Of a stretch of DNA of 64,000 nt, positions 52,827-62,276 are shown in pieces (positions within the stretch are counted from its first letter, which is position 1; each line of letters starts with the position of its first letter). The notes beneath the pieces were generated by a model. The model saw only the letters and a list, made by a program, of their open reading frames with translations. It had not been told where the DNA came from and made no database searches. Origin of the DNA: Acidiferrobacterales bacterium (lineage in GTDB: Bacteria > Pseudomonadota > Gammaproteobacteria > Arenicellales > Poriferihabitantaceae); NCBI GenBank assembly GCA_019633985.1, contig JAHQWE010000070.1, forward strand, positions 1-64,000. Reading direction: 5' to 3'. The translations under genes were made by a program, and so were the position numbers.

Positions 52827-53291
52827 TCAAAAGGTCAGCTGAAGAGTAAATGGTCCATCGTTTACCAGAGAAACCACCATGTCGGCGCCGAAAACGCCGG
52901 TTGGAACAGGCTTTCCTAATTTTACCTCCAGACACTGATGGAATCTCTCAAATGCGAGTTTGGCCACTTCGGGGTGCATGGCGTCGGTAAAATCTGGCCG
53001 ACGCCCTTTTTCGCTCTTTCCAAATAAAGTGAATTGGGGGATCAATAGAATGTCTCCTTCTTTTTCCAGCACCGAGAAATCGAGTTTCCCTTTTTGATTT
53101 GAAAAAACGCGCATATTCACGAGTTTGTTACTAGCTTTTTCAAGCACCGGCTCGAGCGCGTTATCTTCGAATAATGTCTGATCTAATTTGCCGAAGCCAG
53201 CCAGTAGAAGCAATCCCTGTTGGATTTCGCCTACCGTTTGTTTGGCAATGTCGACCCTGGCGCTGGCTACCCGCTGTAAAAGAATTCTCAT
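52827..53291 (-). CDS. dtd: D-aminoacyl-tRNA deacylase
   Basis: 154 residues, slightly longer than the usual 145. Hydrolyses D-aminoacyl-tRNA to stop D-amino acids in protein. Family blocks: M-R-I-L-L-Q-R-V-A-S-A-R-V, P-Q-F-T-L-F-G (usually S-Q-F-T-L), G-R-R-P-D-F-T-D-A, and the cross-subunit N-x-G-P-x-T, here N-D-G-P-F-T, with F in the place of the usual V. The start codon overlaps the upstream stop by 4 bp. Confidence 0.93.
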   Translation of the reverse strand: MRILLQRVASARVDIAKQTVGEIQQGLLLLAGFGKLDQTLFEDNALEPVLEKASNKLVNMRVFSNQKGKLDFSVLEKEGDILLIPQFTLFGKSEKGRRPDFTDAMHPEVAKLAFERFHQCLEVKLGKPVPTGVFGADMVVSLVNDGPFTLQLTF

Positions 53292-55366
53292 TCTACGAAT
53301 ATATCAGGCCAGTTGTCATTTCCGGTGTGAAACGTAAGACGCGTTGCATCACTCGCGGGTTGACCAATTTCCCACAGAAAGATCTCATAATCTGCAGTGT
53401 CGTGTTCATGGTCGCCTTTACTTGCTCCAAACACCAGATACTTGCCATCGTTTGAATCTTCAGGCCAGTACTCGTGACTGTATTCCCCGGGAAGATCGAG
53501 TAGTGGAGTGGCTTGAAGTGTTTCAGGATCGATTTCATAAAACATGGTTTTTTGTTTGCCACCGTGTCCGACCTGATACAAACGATCACCGTTGTAAGAC
53601 CAGTTGAGTTCGCAGCCATCCAACACGCCATCGAGCTGATGATTTTGTTGCCACAGTCCGGTGCCCCAAAATCCGGTATTCAAATTCAAAGCGGTTTGTC
53701 GAGTTGTGAACACGACTGCGGCAGTAAGCGGGTGAATGTCGGGTGATGACAATGGGGAATCCAGTGGTACAGCGTTATTTTGTCCAGGCATGAAAAGTAT
53801 CTCTGATTTATTAGTCAGAAGATTATATTGATGGATGCTTTGGCCATCTTTGAGATATCCGATGACGTTTTCATCAACCCAGAAAGGGTAACTCGCCGTA
53901 TCGGTGATTTTTGTCTCGACGCCAGTACCTAAATCTTTAATCCAAACATTCCAAGCAACTGAATTTCGCTGAGAAACCCATGTTTCTCGAGAGCGCGCGA
54001 AAACCAGCTTTCTACCATCGGCTGAGATGCGTGGCCAGGTTTCCGTATGAGGGTGTGTTGTTAGTTGTTCAATCTTTCCCGATGGCAAATTCATTTTAAG
54101 AATATCGTGATTTCCGAATCGGTTGGAGCTCCAAACCACAAACCCGTCTATGCCTTTCCCTGACAGAGACGTCAGGCTGGATTGAACTTCCGGCTGCATT
54201 GCCTCTATGAGGCTCTCGCCCACAGGCGGGGCACTACTTGAGCCTAATTTCAAATGACTTCGGTATTGCAAAGCCAGGAAGAAGCAACCCACCAAAAAGA
54301 CAAACATCGCCGCCGCTATCTTTAATTTCTCTGTCCGATGCATCGCCGTAGACTGTGTTGATCGAACCAAAAAAACAAAGAGAAGCAGGCAAATCAGTCC
54401 TAGGCCATAATCGATCGACTGACTCCAGACATGGACACCTAACAGTGCTAGAAAACTGTCTGACGCGGAGAATCCCAGTGCCGCGAGTGTCAAAGTGCCG
54501 CCGGTTTCGTAGGTACCAAAACTCATAAGGGTTGGAATTGGCAAACTTGCACTGATTTCTGCCCCCACCAGCGCAGCCAGTACTTTTTCCCAAGGTGCTT
54601 CTGCCAACTGCGTGAATGCTGGCGAGGCTACGGCTAAAAATAATATAAACAGACCGGCGTACTTCAGCACCCGAATTGTGACGGATAAGAGAAAGACTGA
54701 ACCAAACACACCAGCGCGGCGGCAGGTAAGAATGGAATCGTTCAGCTGCTCTGCGAGAGATATCATTGCCTTGAACCATTTGTGTCTGACAGGCAGACGT
54801 TTAAGAAGGTGAATGACGTGGGGTAGGAAAACTGTGAGAGAAAGCACCCCAATTGTTACCACAACTAACACTAACGCAAAGGTGATCCAGATCCAGACTT
54901 TGGCATCTCCGGTGAGTACGAGTATTAGTCCCGAAATGAAAATAATGAAGGCAAGGGCAATAAAGTCAAACACCACTGCGATGGACAGAGAGGAAAGACA
55001 ATGGCTAGCTTTCACTGCATAACCCCTGTTAAGCAGTGCTACGTAAATGAGTTCACCTAATCTAGCGGGAAGCAAATCTACCATCATGTTTCGTACACCA
55101 GTTACCAATCCAAATTGAAACAAGGAAGGTGCTTCCCCGACACTCGACGCCTTTACCAAAATTCGATAGCGAATTGCTCTTAACAATAGTCCAAAAATGG
55201 TAAGAACGATATAAATCGCAATACTTGCGCGCACAGTGTCTTTGAGTAACTGTAGGAGCGAAGGGCGGGTTGCGTCATCAACGTCCGTGCCAAATAACTT
55301 GAGCATCAATGTGATAATCATCGCAGAAACGCCGCCTGCGACAATAAGTCTGGTGAGTGTCTTCAT
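53288..55366 (-). CDS. Fusion: LPG-synthase-type TM domain plus TolB-like beta-propeller
   Basis: 692 residues. About 1-345: eight-TM domain of the lysylphosphatidylglycerol synthase TM / UPF0104 (AglD, flippase-like) family, with R-A-I-R-Y-R-I-L, D-L-L-P-A-R-L-G-E and I-S-A-S-L-P-I-P-T-L; the P-A-R-x-G-E motif is the family hallmark. A further TM helix near 350-370. About 400-690: WD40/TolB-like propeller repeats (W-S-S-N-R-F-G-N-H-D-I, W-P-R-I-S-A-D-G-R-K-L-V-F, repeated D-G-x-x-L). The propeller should face the periplasm. Role unknown; probably lipid or glycan translocation linked to a sensing or binding domain. Confidence 0.75.
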   Translation of the reverse strand: MKTLTRLIVAGGVSAMIITLMLKLFGTDVDDATRPSLLQLLKDTVRASIAIYIVLTIFGLLLRAIRYRILVKASSVGEAPSLFQFGLVTGVRNMMVDLLPARLGELIYVALLNRGYAVKASHCLSSLSIAVVFDFIALAFIIFISGLILVLTGDAKVWIWITFALVLVVVTIGVLSLTVFLPHVIHLLKRLPVRHKWFKAMISLAEQLNDSILTCRRAGVFGSVFLLSVTIRVLKYAGLFILFLAVASPAFTQLAEAPWEKVLAALVGAEISASLPIPTLMSFGTYETGGTLTLAALGFSASDSFLALLGVHVWSQSIDYGLGLICLLLFVFLVRSTQSTAMHRTEKLKIAAAMFVFLVGCFFLALQYRSHLKLGSSSAPPVGESLIEAMQPEVQSSLTSLSGKGIDGFVVWSSNRFGNHDILKMNLPSGKIEQLTTHPHTETWPRISADGRKLVFARSRETWVSQRNSVAWNVWIKDLGTGVETKITDTASYPFWVDENVIGYLKDGQSIHQYNLLTNKSEILFMPGQNNAVPLDSPLSSPDIHPLTAAVVFTTRQTALNLNTGFWGTGLWQQNHQLDGVLDGCELNWSYNGDRLYQVGHGGKQKTMFYEIDPETLQATPLLDLPGEYSHEYWPEDSNDGKYLVFGASKGDHEHDTADYEIFLWEIGQPASDATRLTFHTGNDNWPDIFVE

Positions 55367-55408
55367 CCGAGACCGGCCTGGGCGCGAAAAGAGGATTTCA
55401 TTAAAAGC

Positions 55409-55858
55409 TTATCGCAATCGATCTTCCAGTCGACTCTTGCGAAGACGAAATTGTTCCCGCGTGCGATCAAAGTTTCCAATTCTCATGAGCGAGCGGAAGT
55501 GGTAGTAGCACATTCCGGCGGAAACCATGAACATCCAGGCGGATATGAGAAATACAATTTTCTTGGTTTGGGCGCTGGGATCAAACGCGAATGTACCTGT
55601 CAGTATTGCCAGCGATGAGAAGGCGATACAGAGCGCCATTAAAATGACAGTGTAGGTGGAGCGGTTTAATTTTCGTTCATCAGAGTGAATGCGTCTCAGA
55701 TATTCCTCTTCGGTTTCCAGTTCTTCAATACGATCCCGTATTTTTTGATCACGCCGTTCAAGATAGTTAAATACCAACAACCCGACCAGGCCAGAGCTGG
55801 ACACCAGTATGACAATCAGGCTGGCTATTATCAGTTTTTCCACAGCGAAGAGATTCAT
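55409..55858 (-). CDS. Hypothetical two-TM protein with a coiled coil
   Basis: 149 residues, not recognised. TM helix at about 9-30, charged coiled-coil region about 34-62 (Y-L-E-R-R-D-Q-K-I-R-D-R-I-E-E-L-E-T-E-E-E), TM helices at about 70-88 and 102-121, basic C-terminus. 42 bp before the propeller fusion gene on the same strand, so probably the first gene of an operon with it, dtd and aceK. Confidence 0.6.
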   Translation of the reverse strand: MNLFAVEKLIIASLIVILVSSSGLVGLLVFNYLERRDQKIRDRIEELETEEEYLRRIHSDERKLNRSTYTVILMALCIAFSSLAILTGTFAFDPSAQTKKIVFLISAWMFMVSAGMCYYHFRSLMRIGNFDRTREQFRLRKSRLEDRLR

Positions 55859-56236
55859 GTATTGAGGGCGAATTATAACGGAATAGTCATTTGATCCCGT
55901 TGTTGTCTTATGGAGTGTGGCTTATAGTTAACAAACCGTCGGCAGTGCAGGGATATTGGAACGAAGGTTAAAATCATTGGTATCTGTGAAAATGAAACAA
56001 TAAGGTCAAGGTAGTGTGTGAAGATGCGTTCTGCTAGATCTTGTTTCAGAACGTATGGTTGATTGAAGTTAATCATCTCTTCACCGCTTTGACTGACGAG
56101 CGGAATGAGTATGTTTGTTTACCGCTAAGCCACTAAACCCTAATAGATAGCTCATTAAAATTTAAATCTGGTTTGCTCTATTTGCGTCACAGGCTCTCTA
56201 GAACTTAATTGTTATCACTCTTCGAATGAACCATTT
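55859..56236. other. 378-bp gene-free divergent region
   Basis: Holds the promoters of the two-TM gene (minus) and the DUF4139 gene (plus). An open frame on the minus strand (55873-56076) has no ribosome site and an unlikely composition. No repeat or hairpin was found. AT-rich near 56150-56230. Confidence 0.45.
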
Positions 56237-57673
56237 ATGAACAGCAAAATTTATATTTTTAGCCTGACCTTGTTGTGCTTGTCCCCAGTGATGAATTTAT
56301 CAGCGGAAGAGTTGAGATCTGACCTGTCAGATCAAACTTCGATTGCGGTGACTATCTACAATGAAAATCTGGCGTTGGTCAGAGATTCCCGCTCGGTGTC
56401 ATTGAAGCAGGGGGTTCAATCACTAGCAATACGCGATGTCAGTGCGCAAATCCGTCCAGAAACTGCATTAGTGACGGCATCTGACGACACGCCAAGTTCA
56501 GATATTCGATTGCTAGAGCAAAATTTTGATTTCGATCTTTTAACACCCGCCAGTCTGATTGAAAAGTATGTGGGTGAAAAAGTAACCGCGGTGACGATAA
56601 ATCCTGCAACAGGCAATGAAACCCGAGAGCAGGCGGTGGTATTAGCAACGAATCAAGGCATTGTGCTGCAATTCAGTGATCGAATTGAAACGCAATTTCC
56701 TGGCAGATTGATATTCGATTCGGTGCCGCAAAGCCTGCGCGATCGCCCCACTTTAGTGTTGATGCTGGAAAGTGGCGTTAAAACTACCACGGCGTTGGAG
56801 CTTAGCTATCTTACCTCAGGCCTCGGATGGAAAGCCGACTACGTAGCGAGCTTGAATGATGATGAAAGTGCCATTGATCTAAATGGCTGGGTCACGCTGA
56901 CCAACCAAAGCGGGACGACTTATAAGGACGCATTACTCCAGCTTGTGGCCGGGGACGTGCAGCAAGTCAGAGAACGTTTGCCTCAAATGCGGGCAGTAGC
57001 GTTGGAATCCGCTATGGCCGATGCCAGTTCTTTTCAGCAAGAATCCTTATTTGATTACCATCTTTACACCCTTCCGAGAAGTACTACTTTACGCAATCAA
57101 CAAACTAAGCAGGTGGCATTACTGCAATCGAGCTCGGTGCCGGTACAAAAACAATACAAGCTTAGAGGCGATGGTCGTTTGTTTGGGGGTCGCGCAACTG
57201 GAGAGGTTAAACAGGATGTAGGTGTTTTTGTTGAATTTGATAATACGCAAGAGGGGAACCTTGGCATGCCGCTACCCGCGGGCGTCGTGCGTGTCTATAA
57301 AAATGATCTTTCCGGGAGAACGCAGTTTATTGGTGAAGACCGTATCGATCATACTCCCAATCTGGAACGGGTCATGCTCAAACTGGGCAACGCCTTTGAT
57401 GTTAAGGCGAAAACGGTTCAGACCACGTTTCAGAAGGTGGTGAATATTGGCCAGTACAATTTTTCAGCAGAGATTGGGCAACGAATAACACTAAGTAATG
57501 CAAAAAAGCAGAGTGTGACGGTGCAGGTGAGGGAGGTTATCCCTGGTGACTGGCAAATGCGTATTGAAACCCATGGACACCGAAAGGTGGCCTCTAATAT
57601 GGTTGAGTGGCGGATAGATGTTCCCCCAGAATCTTCGGTCGCGCTCGAGTTTACGGCGCTTGTCCGCTACTAA
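56237..57673 (+). CDS. DUF4139 domain-containing periplasmic protein
   Basis: 478 residues. Signal peptide of about 23 residues (S-L-T-L-L-C-L-S-P-V-M-N-L-S-A-E). Typical DUF4139 segments: V-T-I-Y-N-E-N-L-A-L-V, Y-L-T-S-G-L-G-W-K-A-D-Y, L-N-G-W-V-T-L-T-N-Q-S-G. The D-L-S-G-R-T-Q-F-I-G-E-D-x-I-D-H-T-P and final V-E-W-R-I-D-V segments also fit. Probably a beta-rich exported protein, function unknown. Single gene. Confidence 0.85.
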   Translation: MNSKIYIFSLTLLCLSPVMNLSAEELRSDLSDQTSIAVTIYNENLALVRDSRSVSLKQGVQSLAIRDVSAQIRPETALVTASDDTPSSDIRLLEQNFDFDLLTPASLIEKYVGEKVTAVTINPATGNETREQAVVLATNQGIVLQFSDRIETQFPGRLIFDSVPQSLRDRPTLVLMLESGVKTTTALELSYLTSGLGWKADYVASLNDDESAIDLNGWVTLTNQSGTTYKDALLQLVAGDVQQVRERLPQMRAVALESAMADASSFQQESLFDYHLYTLPRSTTLRNQQTKQVALLQSSSVPVQKQYKLRGDGRLFGGRATGEVKQDVGVFVEFDNTQEGNLGMPLPAGVVRVYKNDLSGRTQFIGEDRIDHTPNLERVMLKLGNAFDVKAKTVQTTFQKVVNIGQYNFSAEIGQRITLSNAKKQSVTVQVREVIPGDWQMRIETHGHRKVASNMVEWRIDVPPESSVALEFTALVRY

Positions 57674-57822
57674 TAAACGATGGCAATCGAGCTGATGCAT
57701 GGTTGTGGAGTACCCGGTAAACGATACACTGAAATTCATTGATTGCTTCCAGGCACCTACAAGTGAGATACATGTCTACACTGGCTTTTTTCCCGGAGCT
57801 TTGTAGGCATATAGGACTCCTT

Positions 57823-58977
57823 TTAGGAACTTGCTCCCAACTCTATAGCGCGCTTCTGGCTTAAATCCCGGTCTTCTTCTGTCACATTCCAGCCCGCCGT
57901 ATGCTCAGCCACCAGCTGCTTCATCATTTCAATGTGATCGAGAGAGCTGTTAAGGCACTCAATATATTCGTAGCGTTCTCCACCAGCTTCAAGAAAAACG
58001 TCTCGATTTTCCATCGCAATTTCTTCGATGGTTTCCAGGCAGTCTACGCTAAATCCGGGACAAATTACCTGTACAGATTTAACCGCTGATTTACCTAGTT
58101 CCTCTAGTGTCTGATCAGTGTATGGCTGCAACCATTTTTTGGGACCTAGTCTGGATTGGAAACTAATTTGCCACTCTGACTCGGAAAGTAAGAGTGCCTC
58201 AGCCAACAATCTTCCAGTCTTGACGCACTGACAATGATAAGGGTCTCCCTGCAAGAAATAGGCCTCTGGAATGCCGTGAAATGACAGAAGAAGTTTGTCC
58301 GCGCGACCATATTGTTCCCAGTGTTTGCGCACGCTGTTGGCCAACGCGGTGATATACCCAGGGTGCTCGTGATACTGATTGATAAAGCGCATTTCGGGAA
58401 TCCATCTCCAGTTTTTGAGTTCCGCAGCGACTGCGTCAAAGGTGGTGGCGGTGGTGGTGGACGAATATTGTGGATAAAGAGGGAATACTAATATTTTATG
58501 TGCACCTTGCTGTCTGAGTCGTTCAAGACCGTCTGAAATTGACGGTGATCCATAACGCATGGAAAATTCGACCAACATATTACTTTCAGCTAATTCACTT
58601 CGTAAAGCATGCAGCTGATCCATTGATATCGACATTAACGGGGAGCCTTTCTCAGTCCAGACTTTGCGATAGGCTGCAGCTGCTTTTTTTGGTCGGGTAT
58701 TCAGGATTACTCCATTCAAAACGAACCACCAAATAAGTCTTGGTACCTCTACTACTCGCCGATCCCAAAGAAACTCTTTGAGAAACCGCCTGACGCTGGA
58801 TTTATCGGCTGATTCAGGGGTACCCAGATTAGTGAGCAATACACCGATCCGAGGCTGAGTAAGATGGTCATAGTTGTTTTGGATATGGTTTTTCACGGCG
58901 AATCTACTTGAAAGACGGGTGGATTCTAAAGCAAGCAGGCGTGAAATTTCCGTAGGAAACTCGAAATAGTCCGTCAA
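57823..58977 (-). CDS. hemH: Ferrochelatase
   Basis: 384 residues. Inserts Fe(II) into protoporphyrin IX at the inner membrane face. Active-site block S-F-H-G-I-P-E-A-Y with the metal histidine, F-Q-S-R-L-G-P-K-K-W-L-Q-P-Y-T-D and C-P-G-F-S-V-D-C-L-E-T. Family start is close to V-L-L-T-N-L-G-T-P, so about 35 residues before it are an extension or indicate a later start. C-P-G-F region cysteines may relate to a Fe-S cluster in some homologues, not claimed here. Confidence 0.94.
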   Translation of the reverse strand: MTDYFEFPTEISRLLALESTRLSSRFAVKNHIQNNYDHLTQPRIGVLLTNLGTPESADKSSVRRFLKEFLWDRRVVEVPRLIWWFVLNGVILNTRPKKAAAAYRKVWTEKGSPLMSISMDQLHALRSELAESNMLVEFSMRYGSPSISDGLERLRQQGAHKILVFPLYPQYSSTTTATTFDAVAAELKNWRWIPEMRFINQYHEHPGYITALANSVRKHWEQYGRADKLLLSFHGIPEAYFLQGDPYHCQCVKTGRLLAEALLLSESEWQISFQSRLGPKKWLQPYTDQTLEELGKSAVKSVQVICPGFSVDCLETIEEIAMENRDVFLEAGGERYEYIECLNSSLDHIEMMKQLVAEHTAGWNVTEEDRDLSQKRAIELGASS

Positions 58978-59133
58978 CAGTCTCGCGTAATGCAGCTATA
59001 CCAAGTGTCATGCCTGGTATTAAAGATCGCCTTGACCCAGCCAGAGAGCGGCGAAGAAACGCTGAAAGCAAGGTTCTTTCCACCTCGGTTATCTCGCACT
59101 TTAAGATATAAACTTAAGAGCGAGTAGTGACCA

Positions 59134-59379
59134 TTACTCTATTGTAGCAACGTCCTCTGCGGCAAATCCCTTGTCACGCGTGATCAGACCGAACTCAACT
59201 CGCTGGCCTTCAAACAACGTCTTAAATCCCTCGCCGCGGATTTCCCGAAAATGCACAAATACGTCGTCACCCACGTTGTCACGTTGGATAAACCCATACC
59301 CCTTTCTATTGTCGAACCACTTTACAGTTCCCACATGTCGTTCGGAACTATTTTGATCATATGATGATCCATTTGACAT
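59134..59379 (-). CDS. Cold-shock domain protein (CspA family)
   Basis: 81 residues with an N-terminal extension of about 14 ([11 protein letters not shown]). RNP1 K-G-Y-G-F-I-Q and RNP2 D-V-F-V-H-F. Single-stranded nucleic acid chaperone. The ATG is preceded by AAGGAGGT, a near-perfect ribosome site, 7 bases away. The leader upstream is 300+ bases and highly structured (separate entry). Whether it is cold-induced cannot be told. Confidence 0.92.
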   Translation of the reverse strand: MSNGSSYDQNSSERHVGTVKWFDNRKGYGFIQRDNVGDDVFVHFREIRGEGFKTLFEGQRVEFGLITRDKGFAAEDVATIE

Positions 59380-59744
59380 GATATTACCTCCTTATCATGT
59401 TCTGTAAGGCGTTGCCTTACGATCTTAATTATTGTGTCTATCAGAAACCGGCGTTATACACCTGTCCCCCGAACAACTTTCTGATAGCCATTACCAATTG
59501 TCAAAATGTGACTTTGACAATACAGCTTGTTGTTGTATTCACTCTACGCAATTCATTTTGAGAATGTTTATAAACATCAACGGATCTGCGTTCATGTTTT
59601 ATACAAGTCGACGTCCCTTTAACTCTTGTACCTCACTTACAACTACTCCCATTTTAACGCAGATGTGACAATAATCCAACGACATTATCGCGCAGATACA
59701 AGGACTCGCTTCTCTGAAGATTCTCGATTGTCAGGTTGATTACG
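59380..59744 (-). promoter_or_regulatory. Structured leader/promoter region of the cold-shock gene
   Basis: 365 bp between parE and csp, no gene. On the csp transcript strand it contains three nested or serial perfect hairpins: ATTGTCAAA/TTTGACAAT (arms 59497-59505 and 59513-59521), CTATCAGAAA/TTTCTGATAG (59438-59447 and 59478-59487) and GTAAGGC/GCCTTAC (59404-59410 and 59414-59420), the last one 11 bases before the Shine-Dalgarno site. A weak promoter candidate on this strand is TTGGAT-17 bp-TAAAAT (59651-59679). Long structured leaders are known for cspA mRNAs and act as temperature switches. Seen: hairpins. Inferred: RNA switch. Confidence 0.6.
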
Positions 59745-61637
59745 CTAAGCGACTTCCGCCCTATCGCCGTTGGTGCTTAACCAGGTCTTTCTGTCTGGTG
59801 CGCGCTTTTTTGATAACAGCATATCCATTGTTTCAAAAGGCTTATCTGCTTTTTTGATTTGTAACTGTACAAGACTTCTTGAGTCAGGCTTCATGGTAGT
59901 TTCACGAAGTTGTAAAGGGTTCATTTCACCCAAACCTTTAAATCGCTGCACGTTGACCTTGCCACGGATTTTTTCCTTTTCGATATTCTCTAGTACTTTA
60001 TTTTTCTCTTCTTCGTCGAGCGCGTAGAATACTTTCTTTGCTACATCGATCCGATAAAGAGGGGGCATCGCAACGCAAACGCGACCGGTATCAACGAGTG
60101 CGGGAAAATGGCGAAGAAAAAGGGCGCACAATAAAGTGGCAATGTGCAACCCATCGGAGTCAGCATCCGCGAGAATACAAACCTTTCCGTATCGCAGTCC
60201 TTCAAGGTTCTCTGACCCGGGGTCGACACCCAGAGCGACAGCGATATCATGGACTTCTTGGGAAGCAAGGACTTCTGCTGAGTCGACCTCCCAGGTGTTC
60301 AAGATCTTTCCACGGAGTGGCATGATTGCCTGGAAAATTCTGTCACGTGCTTGTTTGGCTGACCCGCCTGCTGAATCACCTTCAACCAGGAACAACTCTG
60401 TTCGCTCCAGATCGTCACTGGTACAGTCCGCTAATTTTCCAGGTAACGCCGGGCCACTGGTTATTTTTTTTCGCTGCACCCGCTTTCCAGCTCGCAGTCT
60501 TCGCTGTGCGTTATCGATGGCAAGCTGGGCAATCAGTTCGGCATCTTTGGTATGCTGGTTTAACCAAAGACTAAAATCATCCTTTACCGGATTTTGAACG
60601 AATGATGTGGTTTCTCTTGAAGAGAGACGATCTTTGGTTTGCCCGCTAAATTGTGGTTCTTTAATTCGAACCGACAAGATGGTGCTACAGTTGCTCCAGA
60701 CATCTTCTGGAGTGAGCTTGACGCCGCGCGGAAGCATATCCCGGAATTCACAAAACTCACGTATCGCCTCGGTTAAGCCACTTCGTAGTCCGGAAACATG
60801 GGTGCCTCCTTGTATGGTAGGAATCAAATTGACGTAGCTCTCTGTCAGACATTCTCCGCCATCAAGCACCCACGCCGCCGCCCATTCGATCTCGCCTTCT
60901 GAGTTTTTGTGCTCGCAGACAAAAGGTTCGGTTGGTAGCAGCTCCGCGCCTTCCATACTATCCAGCATGTACTCCTTGAGACCACTCTCATATTGCCACT
61001 GCTCATCATTTTCCGGTTTTTCTTCATCCTTAAAAATGACTTCCAATCCCGAACACAATACGGCTTTAGCGCGTAGACTTCGTTTGAGGCGTCCTAAATG
61101 GAATTTCGGGGAATCAAAAAAAGCAGGGTCCGGATGAAATCGAATGGTGGTGCCCGTATTGCGTTTGCCGGCAGTACCCACTTCGGTCAGTTCCGACTGC
61201 TTGTCACCATTTGCAAAAGCCATATGGTACTCCTTGCCATTTCTCTTGACCCACACTTCAAATTGATCCGATAAAGCGTTAACCACGGAGACCCCCACAC
61301 CGTGTAAACCTCCCGAAAAGCTGTAGTTGCCCTCAGAAAATTTTCCTCCCGCGTGGAGTTTGGTGAGGATTAATTCAACTCCGCTCATGCCGTGTTCTTT
61401 GTGTTTGTCTACTGGCATCCCTCGACCGTTATCCTGAACAGTAAGCGCGCCATCGGCATGTAAGGTCACTCTGATTACATTGGCGTGTCCGGCGATAGCT
61501 TCATCGACGCTGTTGTCGATGACTTCATGGGCAAGGTGATTGGGCCGATCGGTTTCGGTATACATACCTGGGCGCTTACGCACAGGCTCTAGGCCGGTCA
61601 AAACTTCCAGGGAGGAGGCGTCGTAATTACTGCTCAT
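59745..61637 (-). CDS. parE: DNA topoisomerase IV subunit B
   Basis: 630 residues, parE length. GHKL ATPase: E in N-S-V-D-E-A-I-A-G, G-R-G-M-P-V-D, G-L-H-G-V-G-V-S-V-V-N; TOPRIM: V-E-G-D-S-A-G-G-S-A-K-Q-A-R and D-A-D-S-D-G; C-terminal P-L-Q-L-R-E-T-T-M. It decatenates daughter chromosomes with ParC, which is not in the window. Divergent from xseB with about 207 bp between them. Confidence 0.95.
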   Translation of the reverse strand: MSSNYDASSLEVLTGLEPVRKRPGMYTETDRPNHLAHEVIDNSVDEAIAGHANVIRVTLHADGALTVQDNGRGMPVDKHKEHGMSGVELILTKLHAGGKFSEGNYSFSGGLHGVGVSVVNALSDQFEVWVKRNGKEYHMAFANGDKQSELTEVGTAGKRNTGTTIRFHPDPAFFDSPKFHLGRLKRSLRAKAVLCSGLEVIFKDEEKPENDEQWQYESGLKEYMLDSMEGAELLPTEPFVCEHKNSEGEIEWAAAWVLDGGECLTESYVNLIPTIQGGTHVSGLRSGLTEAIREFCEFRDMLPRGVKLTPEDVWSNCSTILSVRIKEPQFSGQTKDRLSSRETTSFVQNPVKDDFSLWLNQHTKDAELIAQLAIDNAQRRLRAGKRVQRKKITSGPALPGKLADCTSDDLERTELFLVEGDSAGGSAKQARDRIFQAIMPLRGKILNTWEVDSAEVLASQEVHDIAVALGVDPGSENLEGLRYGKVCILADADSDGLHIATLLCALFLRHFPALVDTGRVCVAMPPLYRIDVAKKVFYALDEEEKNKVLENIEKEKIRGKVNVQRFKGLGEMNPLQLRETTMKPDSRSLVQLQIKKADKPFETMDMLLSKKRAPDRKTWLSTNGDRAEVA

Positions 61638-61844
61638 ATCGTCTCAATAAAATAGCTGGCCGGATCATACCGTATTGTGTTGTGATTGCCTCTCCTATCT
61701 AGATATTTATCTATCCGTAAAAGTTCGAGCTTCCTGGGCTACATCAATCAGATCTGGGATCGGGGGCTCTGAGTCTATGGGGAATTCTGATAAACTCTCG
61801 CCTGAATTTCCCCCCATTGATACATCTTTACGTTTCGACAATTT

Positions 61845-62129
61845 ATGCCTGCAACAAAGAAGAAGAACGCCGCACCAGACTTTGAAAATCTACTGGGTGA
61901 GCTGGATGAAATCGTTAATCGGATGGAGCAGGGCGACCAGTCGCTCGATCAGACGATGAGGGATTTCGAACGCGGTATGGTGCTGTCTGAACAATGCCAA
62001 AAAAGTCTGGATGCAGCGCAGCAAAAAGTGGAAAAACTGGTTGAGAAACATGGTGGAGCACAGCTCGAACAAATGGAAGATTTGGATGACGATTTTGATG
62101 ACGAACTCGATGAGGAATACGACGACTAG
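61845..62129 (+). CDS. xseB: Exodeoxyribonuclease VII small subunit
   Basis: 94 residues. Family core F-E-N-L-L-G-E-L-D-E-I-V-N-R-M-E-Q-G, helical, then an acidic C-terminal tail (about 20 residues, mostly D and E) longer than in E. coli. Binds XseA. First gene of the conserved xseB-ispA-dxs order. No ribosome site stronger than GCAACAAAG-type is visible. Confidence 0.93.
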   Translation: MPATKKKNAAPDFENLLGELDEIVNRMEQGDQSLDQTMRDFERGMVLSEQCQKSLDAAQQKVEKLVEKHGGAQLEQMEDLDDDFDDELDEEYDD

Positions 62130-62276
62130 CAAGCTAGTAGTTTATCCACGTTGAGGTCCGACTTTCTGGTGGTTGCTCGTCTGGTGACAAACTGCCGAAT
62201 TCGAAGATTTTGATATTCAGCAATCACATTGAGGTCGAATCTTTTTTTGACCGAAAGCCAATTCGACACTAAACGA

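Noticed and set aside
55873-56076. 67-residue minus-strand ORF upstream of the two-TM gene
   Set aside because: No ribosome site, no fold pattern and no expected position for a gene.
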